A stretch of 64,000 bases of DNA from Sphingobium lactosutens (GCF_013393185.1 NZ_QJQX01000054.1:62001-126000); one strand, 5' to 3'; counted from the first letter of the stretch, positions 35,758 through 45,310 are shown. Notes: generated from the letters alone by a model not told the origin. A program made the numbers and translations.

Positions 35758-37467
35758 TTATCCTTCCGGCTTGTCTTTGTCCGGCAGGATCCTTTCCACG
35801 ATGACCGGGGCGACCGGGGCGGGATCGACGGCGCCTTTGACCAGCGCGTCGAGGCTGGAGCCGTCGAGGCCCAGTTCCTTCATCAGGCCGTCGATCACCG
35901 GCGCCTGCGCGCGGTAGCGCAGGGCCGCCGACACGGCGGCGCTGGCGAGATTCTGGTCGCCGCCCGCGCTTACCAGGCCGTCGCTCCCCGTGCTTCCACC
36001 GGTGATGCCGTCGACCTGCACGATCTTGATCGAATCGATCGCCTCCAGCGGCCGGGCCGCTTCGCGGACCAGCTCGGGCAGCACCTTGAGCAGCGCCAGC
36101 TTGGTCTGGAGCGAGATCTGGTCGGAGGAGAGCAGGTTCGACGCTTCGTTGACGGCGCGCTGGCCGGCGGCCTCCACCTCGAAGCGGACGCGGTCGGCGT
36201 CGGCGCGCAGCTTGGCGGCTTCGGCTTCACCCTCGGCGGCGACGCGCAGCGCTTCGGCGCGATCGGCGGCGGCCTGCTTCTCGGCCTCGGCCTCGACCCG
36301 GACCTGGATGGCGGCGCGCTCCGCCTCACGCGCGGCGTCGATCAGCTCGATCCGCTTGGCGCGTTCGGCGATTTCGGTCGCGCGGGAGGTCTGGACCTGT
36401 TCCTCGGCGGCGACGGCCTTCGCGCGGGCTTCGTCCGCCTGCGCCTTGGCCTGACTTTCCTCGCGGCTCTTGTTCTGGACCGCGATCTGCTGCTCCTGCC
36501 GGGCGAGTTCAAGCGCCTGGTCCTGTTCGATACGAGCCTGCTGCACGGCGCGGTCGGCCTCGATCTGCTGGCTGTCGACCAGCTTCTTCGCTTCGATCCG
36601 GGCCTGGTCGGCTTCCTGCTGGCGCAGCGACTGTTCGCGGGCGACCTCGGCGATCTGGGCGGCGCGGCGCATCTCGACCTCGCGCTCCTGCTCCAGCCGG
36701 GCGAATTCGGTGTCGCGGGAGATGAGGAGCGACTGGCGTTCGGCCTCCAGATTCTTGGTTTCGATCTGGACGCGGGTTTCCTGCTCGATGTCGTTGCGCG
36801 ATTTCTTGCGCAGCTCGATCTGCTCGGTCAGCTTGGTCAAACCCTCGGCGTCAAAGGCGTTATTGGCATTGAAATGCTCGATCGAGGTCTGGTCGAGACC
36901 GGTGAGCGACACGCTTTCCAGCTCGAGGCCATTCATCGCCAGATCGACCGACGACACCTGCTGCACCTTCTGCACGAAGTCGCCGCGCTGTTCATGCAAC
37001 TGGTTCATGGTCATGCCCGCCGCGACCGACCGCAGCGCGTCGACGAACTTGCCCTCGACCAGTTCCTTGAGCGCTTCCGGGTTCATGGTGCGCATGCCGA
37101 GCGTTTGGGCGGCGGTGGCGATCGACTGGGCATCGGGGCGGACGCGTACGTAGAATTCCGCCTTCACGTCGATGCGCAGGCGATCGAGGGTGATGAGCGC
37201 GTCGCTATTCTTGCGCTCTACCGCGAGGCGGACGGTGTTCATGTTGACCGGCATCGTCTCATGGAAGATCGGCAGCACCAGCGCGCCGCCGTTCATGACG
37301 ACCTTTTCCCCGCCAAAGCCGGTGCGGACGAAGCCGATTTCCTTGGACGCCCGTTTGTAGAGGCGGGCGATCACGATCCCGAGCACGATCAGGACGAGCA
37401 GGCCACTGCCCGCGATGATCGCATAGGGAAGGATGGAAAAGCTTTGCTGGACGGCAGGCAGGGTCAT
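35758..37467 (-). CDS. Flotillin-family protein (YqiK-like)
   Basis: Membrane scaffold of 569 residues. One N-terminal helix (about 14-34), an SPFH domain to about 200 (VERKNSDALITLDRLRIDVKAEF), then a very long Glu/Ala/Gln/Arg coiled coil to about 430 and a Gly/Ala-rich tail. Flotillins organise membrane microdomains. It is preceded by the YqiJ-like gene, the usual partner, with a 9-base gap. Confidence 0.92.
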   Translation of the reverse strand: MTLPAVQQSFSILPYAIIAGSGLLVLIVLGIVIARLYKRASKEIGFVRTGFGGEKVVMNGGALVLPIFHETMPVNMNTVRLAVERKNSDALITLDRLRIDVKAEFYVRVRPDAQSIATAAQTLGMRTMNPEALKELVEGKFVDALRSVAAGMTMNQLHEQRGDFVQKVQQVSSVDLAMNGLELESVSLTGLDQTSIEHFNANNAFDAEGLTKLTEQIELRKKSRNDIEQETRVQIETKNLEAERQSLLISRDTEFARLEQEREVEMRRAAQIAEVAREQSLRQQEADQARIEAKKLVDSQQIEADRAVQQARIEQDQALELARQEQQIAVQNKSREESQAKAQADEARAKAVAAEEQVQTSRATEIAERAKRIELIDAAREAERAAIQVRVEAEAEKQAAADRAEALRVAAEGEAEAAKLRADADRVRFEVEAAGQRAVNEASNLLSSDQISLQTKLALLKVLPELVREAARPLEAIDSIKIVQVDGITGGSTGSDGLVSAGGDQNLASAAVSAALRYRAQAPVIDGLMKELGLDGSSLDALVKGAVDPAPVAPVIVERILPDKDKPEG

Positions 37468-37476
37468 GTCTGTCTC

Positions 37477-38076
37477 CTAAAGTTGGGGTAGATAATGATC
37501 GCCATGGGAGATGGCGCGGAACAGATGCTGTTCGCGGCGGACGAGCAGGATGATCTCGCCTTCCTCCAGCACCTGACCCGCATTGTCGGGTTCGACCATG
37601 ACATAATGGGTCTGGCCATGATGATCCTCGACCCGGGCGCGGGCGGGGGAGCCGCTGGCGGCGCGGCCGGTGACGATGCGCGCATGGCTGCCGACCAGAT
37701 GGTCGAGCGGGATGGCGGTCGTATGGTCCTGCGGCAGGAGCGGCGCGACGATGCGCGCCGCAAGGCCAGTGGCGGGCAGCGCCGCGACCCCGGCTGCTGG
37801 CACCGCGATCCAAGGTGAGAGCATCGCGCCCAGCAGGTCGTGCGCCGCCTGCTGGCCGAGCAGGCCGATGATGGCGAAGAGGGTGAGGAAGAGAGAAATC
37901 AGCGCCAGCAGCGGCAGGCGGCCAAGGCCCAGCCAGCCGAGCAGGCCGGCGTTACTGTCGAGATCGAGGTCGGCGTCGCCGGCAAAGCCCAGCGCCTGGA
38001 CGCCACCGATCAGCAGCATCAGCAGCAGCGCCGATACGAAGACGATATTTTCCGGCGCGAAAAGAAAGGCAACCAC
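37477..38076 (-). CDS. YqiJ-like membrane protein (NfeD-type OB fold)
   Basis: A 199-residue protein with about four membrane helices and a C-terminal OB-like domain (LVGSHARIVTG, ARVEDHHGQTHYVMVEP). It starts at GTG 38076. YqiJ/NfeD proteins accompany flotillins and probably form a complex with them; the operon here fits that. Confidence 0.85.
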   Translation of the reverse strand: MVAFLFAPENIVFVSALLLMLLIGGVQALGFAGDADLDLDSNAGLLGWLGLGRLPLLALISLFLTLFAIIGLLGQQAAHDLLGAMLSPWIAVPAAGVAALPATGLAARIVAPLLPQDHTTAIPLDHLVGSHARIVTGRAASGSPARARVEDHHGQTHYVMVEPDNAGQVLEEGEIILLVRREQHLFRAISHGDHYLPQL

Positions 38077-38153
38077 CCTAACCTCCTGATTCGACGGCGA
38101 TGCTAACCGACGAATGGAGGCAGAGACAGGATAAACCGACTGGCCGTGTTAGA

Positions 38154-38783
38154 TTACTGCATCACCAGGTCGCGGCTGATATAGACCTGTGCGACGCGGC
38201 CATTCTTCATCGAGCAGGTGAAGCGGCGCGACGTGCCGTCATTGGCGCGATAGCTGCTGCGGCTCTCGACATAGCCGTCGATATTATAACCGTCTGCCGT
38301 GGCGACGGGCGTTTCCATATGGCGGACCTCGGCATAGCCGCCATTCTCGCCTTGGGCTTCGTCGCGGGCGGCGAGGGCGCAGGCGTCGGTCATGGCGTCA
38401 TCGCGACCGTTGGCGTCGGCGACGTCGGAGAAATCGGCATCATCGCGGGCGGGCGCGTCGCTGCGGACGTCGGTGCCATAGTCGGTGCCGGTGCCGGGCG
38501 GTGGGGCGTCATATTCGCCACCGGTCCGGGGATCGCGGATCTTCCTGTCCTTCGACATGGAGTTGGCGACGATCGCAACCGCGCCGACGATGGCCGCGAC
38601 GCTGATCGCATCGCCCAGGCCGAAGCCGTCGCCGCGATGGCGGTGATGCCGGTCCCAGCCACCGCGATCCCAGCCGCCGCCATAACCATAGCGAGGCCGT
38701 GCTTCGGCCGCGCTGACGCTACCCAGCAGCAGCCCCGCGCTCACCAGCGCTCCGGTCATCCAGCGTGCCTTGGTTCCGATCAT
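38154..38783 (-). CDS. Hypothetical secreted or membrane protein
   Basis: A 209-residue protein not recognised as a named family. A signal peptide (about 1-27, ending AEARP) is followed by a Gly/Arg/His/Trp-rich stretch, one hydrophobic segment (GDAISVAAIVGAVAIVANSM) and an acidic C-terminal domain with two Cys (DACALAA and RRFTCSM). The ATG at 38783 gives a clean signal peptide. Likely envelope-located. Confidence 0.75.
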   Translation of the reverse strand: MIGTKARWMTGALVSAGLLLGSVSAAEARPRYGYGGGWDRGGWDRHHRHRGDGFGLGDAISVAAIVGAVAIVANSMSKDRKIRDPRTGGEYDAPPPGTGTDYGTDVRSDAPARDDADFSDVADANGRDDAMTDACALAARDEAQGENGGYAEVRHMETPVATADGYNIDGYVESRSSYRANDGTSRRFTCSMKNGRVAQVYISRDLVMQ

Positions 38784-38844
38784 GTCCGTTTCTCCTGCGA
38801 CAGGATGAGCCATAGCCGCGTCCGGCTGTCCAGCGGCTGAACGG

Positions 38845-39636
38845 TCAGGACGGGACCTCGACGCGGCGGACGCTGATCGACTGGGCGTTCATCTGGGCGC
38901 CGCCGAAGATTGTCATGAAGGCGATGTCGGTGGCATCGCGACCCACGGCGATGCGGACCATGGTTTCGACCGGGGCCATGTGGGTGGCGTCGACGATGTG
39001 CCAGGCGCCGTCGAGCCAGACCTCCACCACGGCGTGGAAATCAGGCGGGTCGAGGTCGAGCGCATAGACCGACACCAGCCGAGCGGGAATGTCGCGCGAG
39101 CGGATCAGCGCGGCGGTCAGGTGGGCGAAGTCGCGGCAGACGCCCTGCTGCGCGACGAAGGTGTCGGCGGCGGTGGTGGCGATGCCGGAGCTGCCCGGTA
39201 CATAGGCGATATTCTCATGCACCCAGGCTTCGAGCGCCTGCACCAGCGCCCCGCCCTCCAGATTGGAGAAATGGCCGCTGACGAAACTGCCGAAGCGGTC
39301 CGCCTCGCAATAGCGGCTGGGCCAGATGAAGGGGAGGACGTCTTCCGGTAGGCTGGGAAGGAGGCTTTTGCGGAGTCCGGCGAGGTCGACGGCGGGGCGT
39401 TGCACTTCGACCGTGGCGCGATAGGTGCTGACCATGCGGCCGGTGCCGGTGTGGGTCCAGGTGCGGCGGCCGACGCCGCTGCCGCCCACCTTGTTGGTGA
39501 GCGGGCCGGCATTGTCGATGATATGGGTCTGCTCGATCACCCGTTGGTCGGGCTGGGCGGCGGCCTCGACCGCGAGCAGCACGTCGCTGGTTTCGACAAA
39601 TTCATAGTCGAGTATCGCTTCGATCGCGAGATGCAT
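38845..39636 (-). CDS. Transglutaminase-like cysteine peptidase family protein
   Basis: A 263-residue protein with the catalytic triad pattern of the family: Cys in QQGVCRDFAHL, His in DFHAVVEVW and Asp in VDATHMAP, preceded by an N-terminal beta domain. Members are proteases or amide-handling enzymes; substrate unknown. The ATG at 39636 is preferred to 39714 because the extra N-terminus is arginine/proline rich and unlike the family. Confidence 0.85.
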   Translation of the reverse strand: MHLAIEAILDYEFVETSDVLLAVEAAAQPDQRVIEQTHIIDNAGPLTNKVGGSGVGRRTWTHTGTGRMVSTYRATVEVQRPAVDLAGLRKSLLPSLPEDVLPFIWPSRYCEADRFGSFVSGHFSNLEGGALVQALEAWVHENIAYVPGSSGIATTAADTFVAQQGVCRDFAHLTAALIRSRDIPARLVSVYALDLDPPDFHAVVEVWLDGAWHIVDATHMAPVETMVRIAVGRDATDIAFMTIFGGAQMNAQSISVRRVEVPS

Positions 39637-39908
39637 GATGTCTGGGGTCCGGAATGGAGGGCGGATCGACTCGGTCCGTAGACAGAGCATCGGCCGCGTG
39701 CAGCCCTTTCGCAAGCGGCGTTTAGGGGTTTCGGCCAGAAGCGGGCGTGAGGGACGACAGAGGCTTCGACAGGCTCCTCTCGAAGCGGAAGCGAGAAGGC
39801 GGGAACGGGCTTTCGTCGCTTAACTTCGCATATTTCCCGCAAATCCTGTTCTTTTTTTGCTCCAACCTGATCCTATCGGAAAGGCTGGCCGGCCAGATCA
39901 GAGACGGT

Positions 39909-39946
39909 AAAAGGCCCGCCGCGCAACGTGGCGCGACGGGCCTTTT
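39909..39946 (-). terminator. recA terminator (bidirectional hairpin)
   Basis: AAAAGGCCCG and CGGGCCTTTT arms with inner CGCGC/GCGCG pairing, at 39909-39946. Read on the minus strand the stem is followed by TTTTAC. It lies about 75 bases after the recA stop. Between here and 39637 (about 270 bases) only a repeat fragment at 39760-39785 was seen. Confidence 0.8.
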
Positions 39947-40021
39947 CAGTGCGTGATGCGCAAGGCGGGCGAACTGCCTGGGCCATTCCCCGGCTGATCC
40001 GGCCGGGGCGCCTGTCCAGGC

Positions 40022-41095
40022 TTATTCGCCATCATCCTCCGCATCGGGTCCGGTCATCATCTTGTCCGCAACTTCCTCGGTCTTGCCGCGGATCGCCTTT
40101 TCCAAACGCTCCGCCATCTCGGGATGTTCCTTGAGATAGGTCTTGGCATTTTCGCGGCCCTGGCCGATGCGCACCGAGTCATAGGAGAACCAGGCGCCCG
40201 ATTTCTCGACGATTCCGGCCTTGACGCCGAGGTCGAGCATTTCGCCGATCTTGGAGATGCCTTCGCCATACATGATGTCGAATTCGACCTGCTTGAAGGG
40301 CGGGGCGACCTTGTTCTTGACCACCTTCACGCGGGTTGCGTTGCCGACGATATCGTCGCGATCCTTGATCTGGCCGGTGCGGCGTATGTCGAGGCGGACC
40401 GAGGCGTAGAATTTGAGCGCGTTGCCGCCGGTCGTGGTTTCCGGGTTGCCGTACATCACGCCGATCTTCATGCGCACCTGGTTGATGAAGATCACCATGC
40501 ATTTGGAGCGCGAGATCGAGCCGGTCAGCTTGCGGAGCGCCTGGGACATGAGGCGCGCCTGAAGGCCGACATGGCTGTCGCCCATCTCGCCCTCGATTTC
40601 CGCACGCGGCACCAGCGCGGCGACGGAGTCGATGACGAGAATGTCGATGGCGTTGGAACGGACCAGCGTGTCGACGATTTCGAGCGCCTGTTCGCCGGTG
40701 TCTGGCTGCGACACGATCAGTTCGTCGATATCGACGCCCAGCTTCTTGGCATAGGCCGGATCGAGCGCATGTTCGGCGTCGACGAAGGCCGCGGTGCCGC
40801 CCGCCTTCTGCGCTTCGGCGATGGCGTGCAGCGTCAGCGTGGTCTTGCCCGAGCTTTCCGGGCCGTAGATTTCGATGATCCGGCCCTTGGGCAGGCCACC
40901 AATGCCGAGCGCGATGTCGAGGCCGAGCGAGCCGGTCGAGATGGATTCGATCTCGATCTTCTCGCGGCTGCCCAGCTTCATGGCCGAGCCTTTGCCGAAG
41001 GCGCGATCGATCTGGGCGAGCGCCGCCTCCAATGCTTTCTGTCTGTCCATTGTCCCCGTCTTCTTGGAATCGATGAGTTGGAGCATTGCGGTCAT
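40022..41095 (-). CDS. recA: Recombinase RecA
   Basis: Central recombinase and LexA co-protease. The 357-residue protein has Walker A GPESSGKT, the MAW region [12 protein letters not shown], and loop L2 [20 protein letters not shown], with an acidic tail ending DAEDDGE. ATG 41095 gives the length and N-terminus usual in sphingomonads ([20 protein letters not shown]); the open frame to 41176 was rejected. An SOS box lies about 80 bases upstream. Confidence 0.98.
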   Translation of the reverse strand: MTAMLQLIDSKKTGTMDRQKALEAALAQIDRAFGKGSAMKLGSREKIEIESISTGSLGLDIALGIGGLPKGRIIEIYGPESSGKTTLTLHAIAEAQKAGGTAAFVDAEHALDPAYAKKLGVDIDELIVSQPDTGEQALEIVDTLVRSNAIDILVIDSVAALVPRAEIEGEMGDSHVGLQARLMSQALRKLTGSISRSKCMVIFINQVRMKIGVMYGNPETTTGGNALKFYASVRLDIRRTGQIKDRDDIVGNATRVKVVKNKVAPPFKQVEFDIMYGEGISKIGEMLDLGVKAGIVEKSGAWFSYDSVRIGQGRENAKTYLKEHPEMAERLEKAIRGKTEEVADKMMTGPDAEDDGE

Positions 41096-41170
41096 CGGCC
41101 TATCCCCTGTCAAGCGGATCGCGTCGAGTCTCTCGGCGCCTTGGCATGATGTATCCTGTTTGTTCCTGTA

Positions 41171-41185
41171 GAACAAGAGGGGAAC
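41171..41185 (-). promoter_or_regulatory. SOS (LexA) box upstream of recA
   Basis: GTTC-CCCTCTT-GTTC on the recA strand (GAAC-N7-GAAC on plus), an exact match to the alphaproteobacterial LexA site. More GAAC/GTTC half sites crowd around it, including GGAACGGA...TCCGTTCC at 41181-41205. Confidence 0.85.
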
Positions 41186-41392
41186 GGAAATTTCCTATCC
41201 GTTCCGGTTTCCGGTTCGTAGCTTCACCCTAGCAGGCCCTGACGGAGGGGCCACCTCTTCTTTGCGACAGAGGTATCGGGTGGCGATCATGTCAGGCCGA
41301 TCGCGAAGATCACGGAATTGGGTGGGCAGCTATCAATAGGACCAGTCGCGCCATCTGCCGCCGCTGCGGGCCAGCCATTTGATCCTCACGCG

Positions 41393-41435
41393 AACATGGC
41401 CGCTCTGGCATCGATCGTTCCAAAGCGGCCATGTT
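41393..41435. repeat. Hairpin with 12-bp perfect stem
   Basis: AACATGGCCGCT (41393-41404) and AGCGGCCATGTT (41424-41435) with a 19-base loop, followed by TTCG on the plus strand. It lies between the recA promoter region and the SDR remnant. It could be a terminator for the remnant's strand or for a plus-strand transcript; no gene needs it now. Confidence 0.5.
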
Positions 41436-41496
41436 TTCGTAGGCCGGCCCATTCCGCGCGGTGGCGCCGGCCCCATGGCGGGCCGATATGCGTTGA

Positions 41497-42190
41497 TTAT
41501 TTCGTCGTATAGCCGCCGTTGACGAGAATGGTCTGACCGGTCATCCACCAGCCGTCGGAGACCATGAAGCGGATATAGGGGACGATGTCCTCGATATCGG
41601 TGAGGCCGGTCTTCGAGAAGTTCGACAAGGCCGCCGCCGTCTTGTGATAGGCGACCGCATCCGCTCCCTCGGCGGGATAGAAGAAGGGCGTGTCCATCGG
41701 ACCGGGGCCGATTGCGGTGACGGAAATGCCGCGCTCCCCGAACTCCTTTGAGGCGGCGCGGGTGAAATGCTCCACCGGCGCCTTCGTACCCGCATAAGCG
41801 GCATAGAAGGGCGTGAAGGCGCCCAGCAGCGACGTCACGACCGTCAGGATCTTGGCATTGTCGTTCAACTGCTTGCCGGCTTCCTTCAGGAAGAAGAAGG
41901 CCGTCTTGGAATTGACCGCGGTCATCGCGTCATATTCATCTTCCGAAATCTCGACCATCGGCTTCTTCAGCACCTTGCCGACGGTGTTGATCGCGATGTC
42001 GATCCCGACCATCGCCGCCTTCGCGTCGGCAAATAGCTGCTCCACCGCGCCTGCCGTGGTCAGATCGGCCTGGAAGGCATGGCCTTGGGCCCCTGCCGCG
42101 CTGATCGCCACCAGCGTATTTTCCGCTTCTGTCGCCGCCGCCGGACTATTGTAGTGGATGGCGACCGCCTTGGCCCCCTGCAGCGCAAGA
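41497..42190 (-). pseudogene. SDR oxidoreductase, 5' end deleted
   Basis: The frame from 42190 to the stop reads as an SDR of the NNAG/YxxxK class: LALQGAKAVAIHYNS, INTVGKVLKKP, a Ser in VVTSLLGAF, YAGTK and VNGGYTTK at the end. The cofactor-binding start (about 25 residues with TGxxxGIG) is missing, and codons farther upstream encode unrelated residues from the other remnant's antisense. The break is at 42188-42192, exactly where the LysR remnant begins on the other strand. Confidence 0.8.
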
Positions 42191-42191
42191 T

Positions 42192-42605
42192 GTCGCCAGC
42201 CCCGCCTATCTCGCGAAATATGGCACGCCATTGGGTCCGGACGATCTTGGCGCCCATCGGACAGTTCGCTACGCCTCGCCATCGACGGGGCGCATCGAGC
42301 CGTGGGAGTGGGTGGAGGACGGATCGGTCAGGACGCGACCGATGCGCGGCAGCGTGATCGTCAACAGCGCCGAGGCCTATATCGCCTGCTGCCTTGTCGG
42401 CCTGGGATTGATCCAGATTCCGGCCTATGACGTGAAGGTTCATCTTGCCGCGGGGGAACTGGTCGACGTCATGGCCGCCCACCGTGCCGAACCCATGGCG
42501 ATGACTTTACTCTATCCGCATCGACAGCATCTGTCGCGACGTCTGTCGGTGTTCGCGGACTGGCTTGAAGACATATTGGTGCGGGAGCTTTTGCCGCATC
42601 GCTGA
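42192..42605 (+). pseudogene. LysR-type regulator, only the C-terminal effector domain
   Basis: The frame starting at 42192 reads VASPAYLAKYGTPLGPDDL, then TGRIEPWEW and VVNSAEAYIACCLVGLGLIQIP-like residues, closing at 42605. This is the second half of a LysR effector domain. The DNA-binding domain is absent and no start codon fits at the break. It abuts the truncated SDR, so one deletion most likely removed the divergent promoter region and the 5' ends of both genes. Confidence 0.8.
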
Positions 42606-42771
42606 AAAGGCAGATGCCGATGGCGATTCATCCTGCAGAACTATCGGATGCAGGTTCAGGCGCCCCTCCTCCATGGCAGACCGAGTTAGGGCTATGGAAT
42701 TGATATGCAACCTTTTTGCCTGGTCAGGCGCCTTCATGACATCGATCATGAATCATCTGGCGAGAGGCTTT

Positions 42772-43194
42772 ATGACATTGCGTTCGCGTGCGAAGCGTTC
42801 CAGCGTCTTCATGGACGCAAATCTGGAGACGGGGGATCCGCGGTACGAGATACAGTTGGTCCGCATCAGGGACATTTCAGAGGGCGGCGCCAAAATTGAA
42901 GCTACGCCACCGGCAATCGGCGCGAGCATCGTGATCAGCCGGGGAGCCTTCATCCTTCCCGGGCGCGTCGTCTGGGCGTCGGACACGCATTTTGGCGTCG
43001 AGTTCGAGCGGCCGATCGATGTAAACAAGGTGATGCAGGCCGCCGGTCCTGCGAAAGCGCCCGGCAGGCCGATTCATGCTGTGGCGCTGACGTCGGGATT
43101 CGTCCCGCATGGCCATGCCGTCTCCCATGTGCGGATGCCCCATGCGAAGGAGAAAAGTCCGTTCGGCCTGAAAGGGTTGGTGCACGGTCGATAA
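42772..43194 (+). CDS. PilZ domain protein
   Basis: A 140-residue protein. A PilZ-type domain covers residues about 3-90 (RSRAKRSSVF, IRDISEGGAKIE, GVEFERPID), in the c-di-GMP-binding superfamily. RSRAKR and ISEGGA correspond loosely to the RxxxR and (D/N)xSxxG signatures. The start at 42772 has GAGAGG six bases upstream; ATGs at 42736 and 42694 are possible. The C-terminal 50 residues are basic and low in structure. Confidence 0.75.
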   Translation: MTLRSRAKRSSVFMDANLETGDPRYEIQLVRIRDISEGGAKIEATPPAIGASIVISRGAFILPGRVVWASDTHFGVEFERPIDVNKVMQAAGPAKAPGRPIHAVALTSGFVPHGHAVSHVRMPHAKEKSPFGLKGLVHGR

Positions 43195-43274
43195 TGATCT
43201 GGAGCCGGCGAAGCAGGGATTGAAGCGGCCTGGCCGGTTGCGTGGCGGATGCGGTCTCTCTAGGGCTGACGCCC

Positions 43275-43943
43275 ATGTTCGGTCTTCTGCGTCTGCTCTG
43301 CCTGCTGCTGGTTCCCATGTCCGTCGCGGCTCTGGCTCTTCCCGCCAACAAGGCGACGTCCGGCTACGCCCGCGTCGCGATCGAGACGTCGGTGGGCACG
43401 ATCATCGTTGCCGTGGACCAGAAGCGGGCGCCGCGCACCTCGGCCAATTTCCTGACCTATGTCGATGACGGGCGGTTCGACGGCGTGACCTTCTATCGCG
43501 CGGCGCGGCGCAAGAGCGATCCCAAATATGGCTTGATCCAAGGTGGGATCGACACCGATGCGCGCCGGTCGCTGCCGCCCATCCCGCATGAGCCGACGAC
43601 GCAGACCGGGATCCGGCATCTCGACGCCACTTTGTCGATGGCGCGGCCCAACCGGCCCAATTCGGCGATGGGCAATTTCTTCATCACCATCGGTCCCACG
43701 CCCAATATGGACGCGCGGGGCGACTATATCGGCTATGCCGCCTTCGGCCATGTCGTGGCGGGGATGGACGTGGTGAAGAAGATCCTCGCCGTGCCGACCT
43801 GTTGCGGATCGGGACCGATGCGGGGGCAGATGATCGTCAAGCCGATCGCTATTATCCGCGCGAAGCGGCTGGACGGCACGCCCAGGCCTTCGCGCGGGGT
43901 CAAGCCATGGCTGATCGGCCTGAACAAGAAGACAGCGAAATAG
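43275..43943 (+). CDS. Peptidyl-prolyl isomerase, cyclophilin type
   Basis: Periplasmic or secreted cyclophilin of 222 residues with a signal peptide (about 1-21). Core motifs: VDQKRAPRTSANFLTYVDDG, GVTFYRA, IQGG, GNFFITIG and FGHVVAGMDVV. The C-terminal tail after residue 200 is basic. Role: proline isomerisation in the envelope. Confidence 0.9.
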   Translation: MFGLLRLLCLLLVPMSVAALALPANKATSGYARVAIETSVGTIIVAVDQKRAPRTSANFLTYVDDGRFDGVTFYRAARRKSDPKYGLIQGGIDTDARRSLPPIPHEPTTQTGIRHLDATLSMARPNRPNSAMGNFFITIGPTPNMDARGDYIGYAAFGHVVAGMDVVKKILAVPTCCGSGPMRGQMIVKPIAIIRAKRLDGTPRPSRGVKPWLIGLNKKTAK

Positions 43944-43965
43944 ACAATCTCCGGACTGGTCGTGG

Positions 43966-44202
43966 TCAGGCGAAGGCCGCCTGATCGCGCAGCCATTGGC
44001 GTCCGCCTTTGCGCGGCGGCCGCGCCTGGATCTTCTTCCATGCCTGTTCGTGGAAGAAGAAGGCGACGGCATTGATCATCGGTTCGATCAGGGCGATGCC
44101 GCCGGCCAGTGCGACCGATCCGGTCATCAGATAGGCGACGGTGAACCCGACGGTCAGGTGGATGCTGAGGTAAGTTCCGGTCTTGATGAGGTCGAGCGAC
44201 AT
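43966..44202 (-). CDS. DUF2061 membrane protein
   Basis: A 78-residue protein with two membrane helices and the family pattern KTGTYLSIHLTVGFTVAYL, then ALIEPMINAVAFFFHEQAW. Function unknown. It faces away from the DUF72 gene and converges on the cyclophilin. Confidence 0.88.
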   Translation of the reverse strand: MSLDLIKTGTYLSIHLTVGFTVAYLMTGSVALAGGIALIEPMINAVAFFFHEQAWKKIQARPPRKGGRQWLRDQAAFA

Positions 44203-44319
44203 GGCGGCGTCTCCTTGTGGCGTTCACAATTAAGAGTCGTTCGCAATAGTGGCCAATGGCTTTTTCCGCTGGCTCTGATCGCTGCTGGCGATCAGAACGG
44301 ACGGGAGAGGAGAGGCGGC

Positions 44320-45060
44320 ATGGCTGGACGGATCAGGGTGGGCATTGGCGGCTGGGTCTATGAGCCGTGGCGTGGCACATTTTATCCACAGGGTCTGCGC
44401 CAGAAGGACGAGCTGGCCTATGTCGGCGAGCATCTGACCGCGACCGAGATCAACGCGACCTATTATAGCAGCCAGAAGCCCGCAACCTTCGCCGGATGGG
44501 CCAAGGCGGTGCCGGACGGTTTCCAGTTCGCGGTGAAGGCGTCGCGCTATTGCACGAACCGGCGGGTGCTGGCGGAGGCGGGGGACTCGATCGCCAAATT
44601 CACCGGGCAGGGCATCGCCGAACTGGGCGACCGGCTGGGACCGATCCTCTGGCAGTTCATGGCGACGAAGACGTTCGACCCGGATGATTTCGGCGCCTTC
44701 CTGAAATTGCTGCCCGCCAGCGTCGACGGGGTGCCGTTGCGTCACGCGCTGGAGGTGCGGCATGACAGTTTCGACGATCCCGCCTTCCTCGCACTGGCCC
44801 GTGATGCCGGGGCGGCGGTGGTCTTCGCCGATCATGCGGAATATCCCGCGATCGCCGGCCATGATGTCGGCTTTTCCTATATGCGCCTGATGCAGACCCA
44901 GGCCGATGAGCCGACCGGCTATGCGGCGGCCGATATTCGGCGCTGGACCGATCGCGCAAAGACGCAGGCGAAGGCAGGGGACGTCTTCAGCTTCTTCATT
45001 AGCGGGGCGAAGGAAAGGAACCCGGCCGCGGCGCAGGCGATGATCGTGGCTTTGGAGTAA
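44320..45060 (+). CDS. DUF72 (YecE-like) family protein
   Basis: A 246-residue TIM-barrel-like protein with the family start VGIGGWVYEPWRGTFYP, then EINATYY, FQFAVKASRY, GPILWQF and HALEVRHDSF. Function not established. The start has GGGAGAGGAGAGG upstream. Confidence 0.9.
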   Translation: MAGRIRVGIGGWVYEPWRGTFYPQGLRQKDELAYVGEHLTATEINATYYSSQKPATFAGWAKAVPDGFQFAVKASRYCTNRRVLAEAGDSIAKFTGQGIAELGDRLGPILWQFMATKTFDPDDFGAFLKLLPASVDGVPLRHALEVRHDSFDDPAFLALARDAGAAVVFADHAEYPAIAGHDVGFSYMRLMQTQADEPTGYAAADIRRWTDRAKTQAKAGDVFSFFISGAKERNPAAAQAMIVALE

Positions 45061-45107
45061 CAGGGCTGTTGCATTTGATGCAATCGGTAAGCCGTGCTTT
45101 GCGATTG

Positions 45108-45169
45108 TTACGAGAATATGACGGGCCTAATGGCCCCCATCCCTCATGACGAGGGATTGATTCTCGTAA
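45108..45169 (+). ncRNA. Candidate three-way-junction RNA element
   Basis: P1: TTACGAGAAT (45108-45117) with ATTCTCGTAA (45160-45169), 10 bp perfect. Inside it are P2 GGGCC-TAAT-GGCCC (45123-45136) and P3 ATCCCTC-ATGAC-GAGGGAT (45139-45157). ATGAC occurs both in the P1/P2 junction (45118-45122) and in the P3 loop. The 3' strand of P1 ends five bases before the GGAG site of the mini-ORF at 45184, so folding could control its translation. It matches no RNA class I recognise. A smaller hairpin TTGCAT-TTG-ATGCAA lies upstream at 45069-45083. Confidence 0.6.
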
Positions 45170-45183
45170 TGATGGAGAAAAAC

Positions 45184-45267
45184 ATGCGTCAGATGTTTCA
45201 GGGCACCGTGCTCGCCGTTGCTGTCGGCGTACAGATGCTGACTTTCTATTCGGTGCTCTATGCCTGA
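45184..45267 (+). CDS. 27-residue hydrophobic mini-protein
   Basis: ATG at 45184 with GGAG six bases upstream; the peptide (MRQMFQGTVL, AVAVGVQMLT, FYSVLYA) is one hydrophobic helix after a short polar start, as in small membrane proteins or leader peptides. Three hairpins follow at once: GATCGCGG-TTCGT-CCGCGATC (45266-45286, starting in the stop codon), CATCCCGA/TCGGGATG (45289-45308), and a terminator. The enclosing structures and good ribosome site argue that it is translated, but its function is unknown. Confidence 0.55.
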   Translation: MRQMFQGTVLAVAVGVQMLTFYSVLYA

Positions 45268-45310
45268 TCGCGGTTCGTCCGCGATCTTCATCCCGACAGA
45301 TCGGGATGCC

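Noticed and set aside
45108..45169. Assignment of the three-way junction to the purine or other known riboswitch classes
   Set aside because: The loop-loop pairing and junction bases of the purine class are absent, and I could not match guanidine, SAM-II or ROSE-type elements.
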